Shown here in pieces: positions 52,901 to 61,000 of a stretch of DNA of 64,000 nt. Numbering within the stretch: position 1 is the stretch's first letter; every line of letters starts with the position of its first letter. The notes below the pieces were generated by a model that had not been told where the DNA came from, did not search any database, and saw only the letters and a program-made list of their open reading frames with translations. The stretch comes from Lysobacterales bacterium (GTDB taxonomy: Bacteria; Pseudomonadota; Gammaproteobacteria; Xanthomonadales; Ahniellaceae), in assembly GCA_016721845.1 (NCBI GenBank), contig JADKHK010000013.1, positions 1,408,501-1,472,500 of the forward strand, read 5' to 3'. Both the position numbers and the translations under genes were made by a program.

Positions 52901-53156
52901 CGGCGTCCGGACGTTCCTTGGCGATGATGCGTTCGATCGTGCGCCAGTTGATCGGCTCGATGTAGACGGCGTCCGCCATCTCGGGATCGGTCATGATCGT
53001 GGCCGGATTCGAATTGACCAGCACGACGCGATAGCCCTCGGCCTTCAGCGCCTTGCAGGCCTGCGCGCCGGAGTAGTCGAACTCGCATGCCTGGCCGATC
53101 ACAATGGGACCGGCACCGATGATCAGGATGGTCTTCAGGTCGGAACGCTTGGGCAT
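49929..53156 (-). CDS. carB: Carbamoyl-phosphate synthase large subunit
   Basis: The 1075-residue synthetase has the two homologous ATP-grasp halves (first starting at ILIIGAGPIVIGQACEFDYSG, second at IIVLGGGPNRIGQGIEFDYCC) and a C-terminal MGS-like allosteric domain (KVFVSVRDADKPRVEVVAEEL). With CarA it makes carbamoyl phosphate for arginine and pyrimidines. The ATG with a GAGG site was preferred over an in-frame GTG six bases upstream. greA is coupled to its 3' end. Confidence 0.98.
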   Translation of the reverse strand: MPKRSDLKTILIIGAGPIVIGQACEFDYSGAQACKALKAEGYRVVLVNSNPATIMTDPEMADAVYIEPINWRTIERIIAKERPDAVLPTMGGQTALNTALDLADHGVLEKYGVEMIGASRDAIRMAEDRELFRRAMLDIGLECPKAEVARTLEQALDIQTRVGYPTIIRPSFTLGGSGGGIAYNREEFIEIIKRGLELSPTSEVLVEESVLGWKEFEMEVVRDKADNCIIVCSIENFDPMGVHTGDSITVAPAQTLTDKEYQRLRDASIAVLRKIGVDTGGSNVQFGVNARDGRVVVIEMNPRVSRSSALASKATGFPIAKIAAKLAVGYTLDELCNDITGGLTPASFEPAIDYVVTKIPRFAFEKFPAADSRLTTQMKSVGEVMAMGRNFQESLQKALRGLETGKVGLDPTRDEFASEDALIELKRQVREAGPDRVFYVADAFRAGLTLQQIYDLSFIDHWFLRQIEELVHMEQKLAQQGLAALDANRLRALKRVGFSDARLAQLVGTNEDAVRHLRRALNVRPVYKRVDSCAAEFATNTAYLYSTYEEECESAPSDRDKIIVLGGGPNRIGQGIEFDYCCVHAALALRDDGYETIMVNCNPETVSTDYDTSDRLYFEPLTLEDVLEIVHKEKPKGLIVQYGGQTPLKLARALEANGVPVIGTSPDSIDLAEDRERFQKLVNQLGLLQPPNRTARNPDEALALAREIGYPLVVRPSYVLGGRAMEVVHGDADLRRYITDAVRVSNESPVLLDRFLDNAVEVDVDLIADAEGNTLIGGIMEHIEEAGVHSGDSSCSLPPYSLSASIQDRLREQVQAMAKALKVVGLMNTQFAIQGETIFVLEVNPRASRTVPFVSKATGLPLAKIAARCMAGQTLAAQGATREIIPGYYSVKEAIFPFLKFQGVDPILGPEMRSTGEVMGVGRNFGEAFAKAHEAANIKAPPLGKVFVSVRDADKPRVEVVAEELLRRGYSMVATAGTCDYLRSRGFPCERINKVLDGRPHIGDAIKNGEIVFIINTTEGKQAISDSFSIRRDALQQRVTYSTTVAGARALLHSLDYRNSERVSALQELHRELQA

Positions 53157-53289
53157 AAGCACCTCGGCCCCGCACTCGCGCGCAGGACGATTCGATGGAT
53201 GTGGAATGCGGCGAATTCTACCCGGATCGTTGCAACGATTCCCGGCGCCTGCGCGACTGCCCGCGCGCGGCCCGGAAGATGGCCTGGCC

Positions 53290-53721
53290 TCAGTTCATCA
53301 CCTTGACTTCGGCCACCGTGCTGCGGGGAATCTCGATATCCATCGCGAAACCGCGACTCATGTCCTGAATCACCAAGACGGCACGATTGAAGCGCTTCAA
53401 GGTGCCCTTGCGCGTGGTGTGCAGGTTGGTCCTGACCACGATGGACTTGCCGACCTGGGTCTCGAGTTCGTCATAGGGCACGATTTGTGGCCCCTTGGGC
53501 ACGACCGGCGCGGCCGGCTCGGGAGCGGGCGTCACCACCATCGGCGGGGCGGGCGCGGCGACGGCCTGCGGCTTGAGTTCCGACTTGGGCTGTGGCTTGG
53601 CCGCGGGCACGCTGCGCGCCGTGTCAGGGGGATTCAGCGGGTCGAATACCGGGGCCTTCTGCTGCGCCACGGCAGCCATGGCGAACCCCAACAGTGCAAA
53701 CAGAATGATTCCAGTCTTCAT
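53290..53721 (-). CDS. Small exported Pro/Ala-rich protein between carA and carB
   Basis: I recognise no family. The 143-residue product has a signal peptide (MKTGIILFALLGFAMAAVAQ), a Pro/Ala-rich linker (about 30-75) and a C-terminal domain of beta character: DELETQVGKSIVVRTNLHTTRKGTLKRF then AVLVIQDMSRGFAMDIEIP. It starts 10 bases after the carA stop on the same strand and ends 133 bases before carB, so it lies within the car transcript. A periplasmic protein between two subunits of a cytoplasmic enzyme is unexpected. Confidence 0.75.
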   Translation of the reverse strand: MKTGIILFALLGFAMAAVAQQKAPVFDPLNPPDTARSVPAAKPQPKSELKPQAVAAPAPPMVVTPAPEPAAPVVPKGPQIVPYDELETQVGKSIVVRTNLHTTRKGTLKRFNRAVLVIQDMSRGFAMDIEIPRSTVAEVKVMN

Positions 53722-53731
53722 CTGGGCAAAC

Positions 53732-54901
53732 TCAAGCGACGGCCGCTCGCATGGAAGCAGGATTCGCGCCACGACGCCGATGCATTTCGCGCACGAAGGG
53801 ATCGAACACGCGCGCGACATCATGCGGACCCGGGCTGGCTTCCGGATGCCCCTGGAAGCTGTAGGCCGGCGCGTCGGTCAGCGCAATACCCTGCAGTGAC
53901 CCATCGAACAGCGAGCGATGGGTCGCCCGGAGGTTCGCCGGCAGCGATGTCTCGTCGACGGCAAAGCCATGGTTCTGCGAGGAAATCATGACGCGGCCGG
54001 ATTCGAGCTCGATCACCGGGTGGTTGGCGCCGTGATGGCCGAACTTCATCTTCAGCGTCTTCGCGCCGGCCGCCAGCCCGAGCAATTGATGTCCCAGGCA
54101 AATCCCGAACGTGGGCAGGCGCGCCGCGATGAACGCCTTGATCGCGCCGATCGCGTAATCACAGGGTTCGGGATCACCCGGACCGTTGGACAGGAACACG
54201 CCATCTGGATTCAAGGCGAAGACATCGGACGCGGACGTCTGCGCCGGCACCACGGTGACGCGGCAACCACGATCGACCAGCATGCGCAGGATGTTGTGCT
54301 TGATGCCGAAATCATAGGCGACGACGTGCAATTCGCCGGTCTCGCGCGGCGCGCTGCCGCGATCGAGGTCGAAGCTGCCCTGGTCCCAGACGTAGGACTT
54401 CGGCGTCGTCACGACCTTGGCGAGATCCATCCCCTTCAGTCCGGGGAAGGCGCGTGCGGCAGCGAGCGCCGCGTCGATGTCGGTCGCTGCGGCGCCCGCC
54501 ACGATGCAGCCGTTCTGCGCACCTTTTTCGCGCAGGATACGCGTCAGGCGACGGGTGTCGATGTCGGCGATACCGACAATGCCATGCCGACGCAGGTAGT
54601 CCGGCAGGGACACCGTGCTGCGCCAATGATCGCTGTGCTGCGTTGCGCTGCGCACGATCAGGCCGGCCGCGTGCACGCCATCGGACTCGACATCGTCGTC
54701 GTTGCAGCCGGTGTTGCCGATGTGCGGATAGGTCAACGTGACGATCTGGCGGCTGTAGGACGGATCGGTGAGGATTTCCTGGTAACCGGTCATCGCGGTG
54801 TTGAACACCACCTCGCCGGCAGTCAGGCCGTCGGCACCGATCGAGGTGCCATGGAACAGGCTGCCGTCCGCGAGGGCCAGCAGAGCAGGAAGGGTCGGCA
54901 T
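53732..54901 (-). CDS. carA: Carbamoyl-phosphate synthase small (glutaminase) subunit
   Basis: A 389-residue class I glutamine amidotransferase that feeds ammonia to CarB. The N-terminal domain has GEVVFNTAMTGYQEILTDPSY. The catalytic Cys sits in FGICLGHQLLGLAAG, the His/Glu pair in YSFQGHPEASPGP. A GGAG site precedes the ATG, and a TAGAAT -10 element lies about 41 bases upstream. It opens the carA-hyp-carB-greA-rpfE-recJ run. Confidence 0.98.
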   Translation of the reverse strand: MPTLPALLALADGSLFHGTSIGADGLTAGEVVFNTAMTGYQEILTDPSYSRQIVTLTYPHIGNTGCNDDDVESDGVHAAGLIVRSATQHSDHWRSTVSLPDYLRRHGIVGIADIDTRRLTRILREKGAQNGCIVAGAAATDIDAALAAARAFPGLKGMDLAKVVTTPKSYVWDQGSFDLDRGSAPRETGELHVVAYDFGIKHNILRMLVDRGCRVTVVPAQTSASDVFALNPDGVFLSNGPGDPEPCDYAIGAIKAFIAARLPTFGICLGHQLLGLAAGAKTLKMKFGHHGANHPVIELESGRVMISSQNHGFAVDETSLPANLRATHRSLFDGSLQGIALTDAPAYSFQGHPEASPGPHDVARVFDPFVREMHRRRGANPASMRAAVA

Positions 54902-54941
54902 GAAACGCTCCGGGGGCGGCAGAGGCCGCGAGCGGGGGCGG

Positions 54942-54947
54942 ATTCTA
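54942..54947 (-). promoter_or_regulatory. Probable -10 element of the car promoter
   Basis: On the minus strand TAGAAT is followed by a C-rich discriminator about 41 bases before the carA ATG. No good -35 stands 16-18 bases upstream. A GCGGAGG/CCTCCGC hairpin at 54962-54984 lies directly upstream and could terminate dapB. I see no clear ArgR or PurR operator. Confidence 0.5.
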
Positions 54948-54991
54948 GCGCAGGAGCAGGCGCGGAGGCGACGAAAACCTCCGCAGGATCG

Positions 54992-55795
54992 TCACAGTGC
55001 GGCAGCGACCGCCTGGTCAAGCGTGTACCGGCCTGCGGATCGACCCGCCATCCAGCGGGCCGCGACCAGGGCACCGCGCGCGAACACCGCGCGCGTGCTG
55101 GCGCGATGGGTGAATTCCAGCCGTTCACCCTCGCCGGCAAACAGAATGGTGTGATCGCCGACGATGTCGCCGCCGCGCACGGTCGCAAAACCGATGTCGC
55201 CGCGAACGCGCTCGTCCATGTGCCCGTGGCGGGCGAACACGCCCACCTCGTCCAGCGCGCGCCCGCGCGCCTCGGCGATGGCTCGGCCCAGCGTGAGCGC
55301 AGTGCCCGAGGGCGCGTCACGCTTGTGGCGATGATGCGCCTCGATGATCTCGACATCGAATTCGTCACCCAGGACTCGCGCCGCCTCGGCGGCCATGCGT
55401 CGCAGCAAGGCCACGCCGATGCTGAAATTCGCCGACCACAGGACCGGAATGCGCAGCGCCGCCTGCTCCAGCGCCTCACGCTGCGCCTCGCTCAGGCCGG
55501 TGGTGCCGCTGACAAAGGCCATTTCACGCTGGACGGCGAGCGCCAGCGCCGCATCGAAACTGGCGGCGTTCGAGAAATCGATCAGCACATCGGCGCGCGA
55601 TTCCGGCTCCAGCGCGCTGGCGTAGGCCAATGCCGCGGCGCTGACGGGCCACACCGGCTCACCCGCCAGGCGTGCACCGGGTCGGACCAGGGCGGCGACA
55701 AGGTCGATGTCACGCTGCTGCGGCACCAGCGTGAGGATTTCCTGACCCATGCGCCCGGACGCACCGAACAGGATGACGGGGGTGGCTCGGCTCAT
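54992..55795 (-). CDS. dapB: 4-hydroxy-tetrahydrodipicolinate reductase
   Basis: The 267-residue lysine/diaminopimelate pathway enzyme. The NAD(P) loop is ILFGASGRMGQEIL, the catalytic region EIIEAHHRHKRDAPSGTAL with the general-acid His, and the C-terminal motif THRASTRAVFARGALVAARW. It lies upstream of carA on the same strand, matching dapB-carAB neighbourhoods in gammaproteobacteria. The extension above MSRATP is unsupported. Confidence 0.97.
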   Translation of the reverse strand: MSRATPVILFGASGRMGQEILTLVPQQRDIDLVAALVRPGARLAGEPVWPVSAAALAYASALEPESRADVLIDFSNAASFDAALALAVQREMAFVSGTTGLSEAQREALEQAALRIPVLWSANFSIGVALLRRMAAEAARVLGDEFDVEIIEAHHRHKRDAPSGTALTLGRAIAEARGRALDEVGVFARHGHMDERVRGDIGFATVRGGDIVGDHTILFAGEGERLEFTHRASTRAVFARGALVAARWMAGRSAGRYTLDQAVAAAL

Positions 55796-55833
55796 GGCCC
55801 GATCGTAGTGGCTGCGCGCGCCGACGGGGAAGC

Positions 55834-55858
55834 AAATGTCTCGACGCGTGACACATTT
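55834..55858. promoter_or_regulatory. 25-base dyad between dapB and the DUF11 protein gene
   Basis: AAATGT-n-TC and GA-n-ACATTT are arranged as an interrupted palindrome with a seven-base core, in the 146-base divergent gap. It looks like an operator for a dimeric regulator, but no regulator gene is adjacent, and I could not identify matching -35/-10 boxes with confidence. Confidence 0.35.
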
Positions 55859-55941
55859 CGCACTAACGTCGCGCAACTCTGCAGTAGCCCGGGGCGATGG
55901 CGCGCATCCCCTGCCCTGCCGCAGATGTCTTGGGGAAGACG

Positions 55942-58900
55942 ATGAAGTCGCGGATTCGCATTATTGGATGGTTTTCGGCGTTCCTGGCGGCCTTGTCGGC
56001 TCCGGTATTCGCCGACATACAGATCACGCCGATCGACGCCGCGATGGTGCCGGCGGAAATCAAGGGTGAAGTCGCCGCCCGCCCGAACGTACCCTTCGCA
56101 TTGCCGAGCGGCTTGCGTTACGCCAAGGCGCCGCTGGGTCAGGGTTATGTCGGCGAAGTGGAGCCGAATGGCACCTTCGGCACGGCGAGTCCGTTGGCCG
56201 GCGGCAATCTGGTCGTTCGTGCGCCGCTGTTCCCGAACGGCGACGTCGATTTCTACAGTTTCACCGCCACGGCCGGCGACCGCGTCTATGCCGCGACCAT
56301 GACCTCGGGTTCCGCGGGTAGTAGTACCGACAGCCAGTTGACGCTGTTGGCGTCGGACGGCACCACGATCGTCGAATTCGACGATGACAACGGCTCTCTC
56401 GCCGGTCTCTCTTCGTCGATTGCCGGCGCCATCATCCCGACCACCGGAACCTATTTCCTCAAGGTCAACGACTTCACCGCCGGCACCACGTCCGAGCGGC
56501 CGTACGAACTGCATTTCCGCCTCCAGAGCGGCACACCGACGCCGGAAGTGGAAGCCAACGACACGCCGGCGACAGCCAATCCGCTGCCGGCCAATGGTTG
56601 GGTCAGCGGTGCACGCGGCGTTGCGTCGGCGACCGAGCAGGACTGGTACAGCCTGACGCTGAACGCCGGCGACACAGTCTTCCTCAGCCTCGATGTCGAC
56701 CCGGAAGATGACCTGGTGACCTGGAATGGCCGCTTGGGTTTCGCGCTGTTCGGTGATGCCGGCAATCAAATCCTGGTTGTCGACGACGCCGGTACTGGCG
56801 ATGTCGCACCCAATCCCAACCGTCCTTCCGAAGCCTTCTTCATGACGGTCAAGACCGCCGGCACGTATTTCGCCTTCGTCGATTCGGCCAGTGCCGCAGT
56901 CGGCGGTGCGACCGCGACATACAATCTCAGTGTCAGCGTGCATCCTGCCTCCGACGAAGGCGTGAACTGCACGACCTATACCAGCACCAATGTGCCGCAG
57001 ACGATCGGACCTGCAACCGGACTGGTGTCCTCGACGATCACGATTCCCGGCAGTCCGCGCATCGCCGATGTCGATGTCGATATCGTCCTGAATCACGCTG
57101 TCATGGGCCAGATCGACGCACACCTGCGCTCGCCGGCCGGGAACGATATCGGCCTGTTCACCGACATCGGCGCGGCTGCCGCTGGCGGCCAGACGCAGAT
57201 GGACCTGGTGCTCGATGACGAAGCAGCCGCCCCGCCGTCGTTCACGGTGCTGAAAGGCGTGCGACTGAAACCGGAATTGAACTATCGCCTGTCCTGGCTC
57301 GATGGTGAAAATGCCGGTGGCACCTGGACGCTGGATCTGCGCGACGATACCGGCGATGTGAACGGCGGCACGCTGACGTCGTGGAGCATGCGCGTGTGCG
57401 AAGCGCCACCGCCGCCGACCTGTGCCCCCGGGTTCACGCCCCAAACCGTTCATGCAGCCGACTTCGAAGCCGGCGCAGCGGGCTATACCCACAGCGGCAC
57501 GGCCGACGAATGGGCCCTTGGACTGCCGGCCACGGTCGCGACGAATACCGCCAACCCGGTGGCCGGCTTCACCACCTGCAACAGCGGCGTGAACTGCTGG
57601 AAGACCGACTTGACCGGCACCTACAACGTCAGCAGCTCCCAGGATCTGTTGTCTCCGAACATCAATCTTGCTGGCCTCAGCGCACCGGTGGTCATCACCT
57701 GGGCACAGCAGTATCAGATGGAGTCCGCGACTTTCGACCATCTGTTCGTGGATGCACAGCAGGTGGGCGGTGCTACACCGATCCGCTTGTTCGAGCATCT
57801 GGATGCGACGATGACCGATGCGCCGGGTAACCCGGCGGTGAACGTGCCTGCCAGCTCGGGCTGGAGTGTTCGCAGCGCGCGGGCCGACGCCCTCGCCGGT
57901 CTCAACTCGGAACTGCGCTTCCATGTCGACGGCGACACCACGGTCAGCTTCGGCGGCCTCGCCATCGATGACGTGACCGTGACCGCCTGCCGTGCGCTGT
58001 CTGCGGATCTGTCGATCACCAAGACCGACGGCGTGGCCACGGCGGTTCCCGGCGGCTCGGTGACCTACACGATCACCGCCTCGAATGCCGGCATTGATCC
58101 GGTCACCGGCGCCACGGTGGCGGATACCTTTCCGGCCTCGCTGACCTGCAGCACGACCTGCGTCGGCGCCGGTGGCGGTACCTGCGGTGCTGCAGGCCCG
58201 TTTGCCGGCAACATCAACGACAGCGGCGTGAATTTGCCGGTCGGCGGCAGCGTGACCTACACGTCGGCCTGCGCGATCTCGGCGTCGGCCACCGGTACGC
58301 TGTCGAATACCGCCACGGTCACTGGTTCGATCGCCGATCCGAATCCGGCGAACAACAGCGCCACCGATACCGACACCCTGGTGCCGACGGCGGATCTGGC
58401 GATCACCAAGACCGATGGCGTGACCACCGCAGCCCCCGGTGGCTCGGTGACGTACACCATCACCGCCAGCAATCCTGGGCAGAGTGATGCACCGGGCAGC
58501 ACAGTGGCCGATACCTTCCCGGCCACGCTGACCTGCACGTGGACCTGTGTCGGCGCCGGCGGCGGCACCTGCACGGCGGCCGGCAGCGGCAACATCAGCG
58601 ATACCGCCAACCTGCCGTCTGGCGGCAGCGTCACCTACACCGCAAGCTGCGCTATTTCCGCCGCAGCGACCGGCACCTTGTCGAACACGGCCACGGTCGC
58701 CGCACCTGGCGGCGTGACTGACCCGACCCCGGGCAACAACAGCGCCACCGATTCCGACACCCTGGTGCCGACCGCCGACTTGTCGATCACCAAGACCGAT
58801 GGCGTGACCTCGGCCGTTCCCGGTGGTTCGGTGACCTACACCATCACGGCCAGCAATGCCGGTCCGAGCAACGCCGCGGGCAGCACGGTCGCCGACACCT

Positions 58901-60048
58901 TCCCGGCCAGCGAGACCTGCACGTGGACCTGTGCGGGCGCCGGTGGCGGCACCTGCACGGCGGCCGGCAGCGGCAACATCAGCGACAGCGTGAACCTGCC
59001 GTCGGGCGGCAGTGTCACTTACACCGCAGCCTGCACCATTTCCGCAGCGGCGACCGGCTCCCTGGTCAACACCGCCACGGTCACGGCCGCGGGCGGCATC
59101 ACCGATCCGACGCCCGGCAACAACAGCGCCACCGATACCGATGCACTGGGTGCCGAAGCGGACCTGTCGATCACCAAGACCGACGGCGTGACGACGGTCC
59201 TGGCCGGTGGCAACCTGGTCTATACCGTGGTGGTCAGCAATCCGGGCCCGAGCAATGTGATCGGCGCTACGGTGGCCGACACGCTCCCGGCCGGCCTGAC
59301 CTGCACTTGGGCCTGCGTCGGTGCCGGCGGCGGTACCTGCACGGCGGCGGGTAGCGGCAACATCAACGACAGCGTCAACCTGCCGAGTGGCGGCAGCGTC
59401 ACCTACGCGGCGAACTGTGCGGTTTCCGGCAGCGCGACCGGTGTTCTGTCGAACACCGCGACCGTCACCGCTCCTGGCAGCGTGACCGACCCGACCCCGG
59501 GCAACAACAGTGCGACCGACACGACCACCGTGCTGTCGCCTGCGAATGTCAGCGGCAGCAAGACGGTCAGCGGCTTGTTCCAGATCGGCAGCACGGTCAC
59601 CTACACGATCGTGCTCAACAACACGGGTGCAGGCGCGCAGCAGGACAATGCGGGCAACGAGTTCACCGATATCCTGCCGTTGGGTCTGACCCTGGTCAGC
59701 GCCACTGCAAGTTCGGGCACGGCGGTCGCGACCATCGCGACCAACACCGTCACCTGGAACGGCAGCATTGCGGCGGGCGGATCGGTCACCGTGACGATCA
59801 CGGCCACGATCGCGCCGACTGCCAGCGGCATCATCACCAATCAGGGCTCGATCAGCTATGACGGTGATGGCGATGGGACCAACGAGGCCACCCGTCTCAC
59901 CGACGATCCGGCGACGACGGCCTCGGGTGACCCGACCGGCTTCGCGGTGCTGTCGCCGGGCGTACCGGTGCCGGCACTGAACTGGTTCGGCATGGCGCTG
60001 CTGTCACTGCTGGTCGCGGGCATCGCCCTGCGCCAGCGCCACAGCTGA
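55942..60048 (+). CDS. Large secreted protein: two PPC domains, P/Homo B domain, DUF11 repeats, IPTL-type C-terminal anchor
   Basis: A 1368-residue exported protein. The signal peptide (MKSRIRIIGWFSAFLAALSAPVFA) is followed by two bacterial pre-peptidase PPC domains (about 65-200 and 205-330), a proprotein-convertase P domain (about 340-490), a jelly-roll-like domain (about 500-685), four DUF11-type repeats of about 128 residues (690-1205) and a fifth divergent one. The tail VPALNWFGMALLSLLVAGIALRQRHS has the short motif, helix and basic end of an IPTL-CTERM sorting signal. No protease catalytic domain is present, although PPC and P domains usually accompany one. The role is probably surface display or adhesion, by inference. 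A GGGGAAG site precedes the ATG. Confidence 0.88.
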   Translation: MKSRIRIIGWFSAFLAALSAPVFADIQITPIDAAMVPAEIKGEVAARPNVPFALPSGLRYAKAPLGQGYVGEVEPNGTFGTASPLAGGNLVVRAPLFPNGDVDFYSFTATAGDRVYAATMTSGSAGSSTDSQLTLLASDGTTIVEFDDDNGSLAGLSSSIAGAIIPTTGTYFLKVNDFTAGTTSERPYELHFRLQSGTPTPEVEANDTPATANPLPANGWVSGARGVASATEQDWYSLTLNAGDTVFLSLDVDPEDDLVTWNGRLGFALFGDAGNQILVVDDAGTGDVAPNPNRPSEAFFMTVKTAGTYFAFVDSASAAVGGATATYNLSVSVHPASDEGVNCTTYTSTNVPQTIGPATGLVSSTITIPGSPRIADVDVDIVLNHAVMGQIDAHLRSPAGNDIGLFTDIGAAAAGGQTQMDLVLDDEAAAPPSFTVLKGVRLKPELNYRLSWLDGENAGGTWTLDLRDDTGDVNGGTLTSWSMRVCEAPPPPTCAPGFTPQTVHAADFEAGAAGYTHSGTADEWALGLPATVATNTANPVAGFTTCNSGVNCWKTDLTGTYNVSSSQDLLSPNINLAGLSAPVVITWAQQYQMESATFDHLFVDAQQVGGATPIRLFEHLDATMTDAPGNPAVNVPASSGWSVRSARADALAGLNSELRFHVDGDTTVSFGGLAIDDVTVTACRALSADLSITKTDGVATAVPGGSVTYTITASNAGIDPVTGATVADTFPASLTCSTTCVGAGGGTCGAAGPFAGNINDSGVNLPVGGSVTYTSACAISASATGTLSNTATVTGSIADPNPANNSATDTDTLVPTADLAITKTDGVTTAAPGGSVTYTITASNPGQSDAPGSTVADTFPATLTCTWTCVGAGGGTCTAAGSGNISDTANLPSGGSVTYTASCAISAAATGTLSNTATVAAPGGVTDPTPGNNSATDSDTLVPTADLSITKTDGVTSAVPGGSVTYTITASNAGPSNAAGSTVADTFPASETCTWTCAGAGGGTCTAAGSGNISDSVNLPSGGSVTYTAACTISAAATGSLVNTATVTAAGGITDPTPGNNSATDTDALGAEADLSITKTDGVTTVLAGGNLVYTVVVSNPGPSNVIGATVADTLPAGLTCTWACVGAGGGTCTAAGSGNINDSVNLPSGGSVTYAANCAVSGSATGVLSNTATVTAPGSVTDPTPGNNSATDTTTVLSPANVSGSKTVSGLFQIGSTVTYTIVLNNTGAGAQQDNAGNEFTDILPLGLTLVSATASSGTAVATIATNTVTWNGSIAAGGSVTVTITATIAPTASGIITNQGSISYDGDGDGTNEATRLTDDPATTASGDPTGFAVLSPGVPVPALNWFGMALLSLLVAGIALRQRHS
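58003..59559 (+). repeat. Four near-identical coding repeats (DUF11) of about 384 bases
   Basis: Units start near 58003, 58390, 58774 and 59158, each opening with GATCACCAAGACCGA preceded by a GCGGAT/GCCGAC variant. Spacing is 387, 384 and 384 bases. Long stretches are nearly identical at DNA level, for example around the CTGCACGGCGGCCGGCAG motif, so recent duplication or gene conversion is likely and copy number may vary between strains. Confidence 0.85.
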
Positions 60049-60072
60049 TCGTACGCCGAGTACGGAAATGCA

Positions 60073-60104
60073 AAACGGCCCGGGCAACCGGGCCGTTTCT
60101 TTTT
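60073..60104 (+). terminator. Rho-independent terminator after the DUF11 protein gene
   Basis: An eleven-base-pair stem (AAACGGCCCGG with CCGGGCCGTTT) around GCAA is followed by a CT5 run, 25 bases after the stop codon. The same hairpin could terminate kdsA on the minus strand. Confidence 0.92.
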
Positions 60105-60118
60105 CCATCGATCCGAGT

Positions 60119-60172
60119 CGCCCTTCGACCGGGCAGTCCTGAGCCTGTCCAAGGACTCAAGAAGAACGGGAC
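60119..60172. repeat. REP-like intergenic element
   Basis: The stretch begins with the CCCTTCGACC motif and holds AGTCCT (60135-60140) paired with AGGACT (60152-60157) across GAGCCTGTCCA, then AAGAACGGGA. It resembles the dispersed repeats with TTCGACAGGCTCAGG cores common in Xanthomonadales intergenic DNA. I see only this one copy in the window, so the call rests on pattern memory. Confidence 0.45.
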
Positions 60173-60178
60173 ATCCTG

Positions 60179-61000
60179 CTAATCGATATCCGTCGCTTTC
60201 ACGCTGCGGTCGATCGCCATCAGGGTCTCGAGCAAGCCACGCATCTTGTGCAGCGGCCACGCGTTCGGGCCATCGGACAAGGCCTTGTCCGGATCCGGGT
60301 GGGTTTCCATGAACAGGCCGGAGATGCCGACCGCGACAGCCGCACGCGACAAGGCCGGCACGAATTCGCGCTGGCCACCACTGGAGGCACCCTGCCCGCC
60401 CGGCAACTGCACCGAATGCGTGGCATCGAACACCACCGGGCAGCGGGTTTCGCGCATCACCACGAGCGAGCGCATGTCGGACACGAGATTGTTGTAGCCG
60501 AAGCTGGCGCCACGTTCGCAGACCATGATCTGCTCGTTGCCGACCGCACGCGCCTTCTCGACGACATGCTTCATGTCCCAGGGCGCGAGGAACTGGCCCT
60601 TCTTGATGTTGACCGGCTTCATCGTGCGCGCCACGGCCTGGATGAAATCGGTCTGGCGGCACAGGAAGGCCGGCGTCTGCAGTACATCGACGACGGCAGC
60701 CACTTCATCGAACGGCGTGTATTCGTGCACGTCGGTCAGCAGCGGCACGCCGAGCTGGCGCTTCACTTCCGACAGGATGCGCAGCCCTTCGGCCATGCCC
60801 GGTCCGCGAAAACTCTTGTCCGAGGAGCGATTGGCCTTGTCGAAACTCGACTTGAAGATGAAGGGAATGCCAAGCGCCGAGGTGATTTCCTTGAGCGTAC
60901 CGGCGGTATCGATCTGCAACTGCTCGCTCTCGACCACGCAGGGTCCGGCGATCAGGAAGAACGGGCGATCGAGGCCGATCTCGAAGTCGAGCAGTTTCAT
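60179..61000 (-). CDS. kdsA: 3-deoxy-8-phosphooctulonate (KDO-8-P) synthase
   Basis: A 273-residue enzyme that condenses PEP with arabinose-5-phosphate for the LPS inner core. It shows FFLIAGPCVVESEQ, KSSFDKANRSS, LTDVHEYTP, CRQTDFIQA, NIKKGQFLAPWDM and ERGASFGYNNLVSDMR, all family landmarks. Its start overlaps the pyrG stop by four bases (ATGA). The enolase gene that normally follows is about 52 kb away in this window. Confidence 0.97.
   Translation of the reverse strand: MKLLDFEIGLDRPFFLIAGPCVVESEQLQIDTAGTLKEITSALGIPFIFKSSFDKANRSSDKSFRGPGMAEGLRILSEVKRQLGVPLLTDVHEYTPFDEVAAVVDVLQTPAFLCRQTDFIQAVARTMKPVNIKKGQFLAPWDMKHVVEKARAVGNEQIMVCERGASFGYNNLVSDMRSLVVMRETRCPVVFDATHSVQLPGGQGASSGGQREFVPALSRAAVAVGISGLFMETHPDPDKALSDGPNAWPLHKMRGLLETLMAIDRSVKATDID

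Noticed and set aside
55792..57924. 710-codon minus-strand open frame opposite the PPC/P-domain protein
   Set aside because: Overlaps a clearly domain-bearing plus-strand gene; the His/Arg/Gly-rich translation is typical of antisense frames here.
58003..59559. Regular repeats as a CRISPR array
   Set aside because: The units are about 384 bases long, in frame and encode DUF11 domains; there are no short direct repeats with unique spacers and no cas genes.
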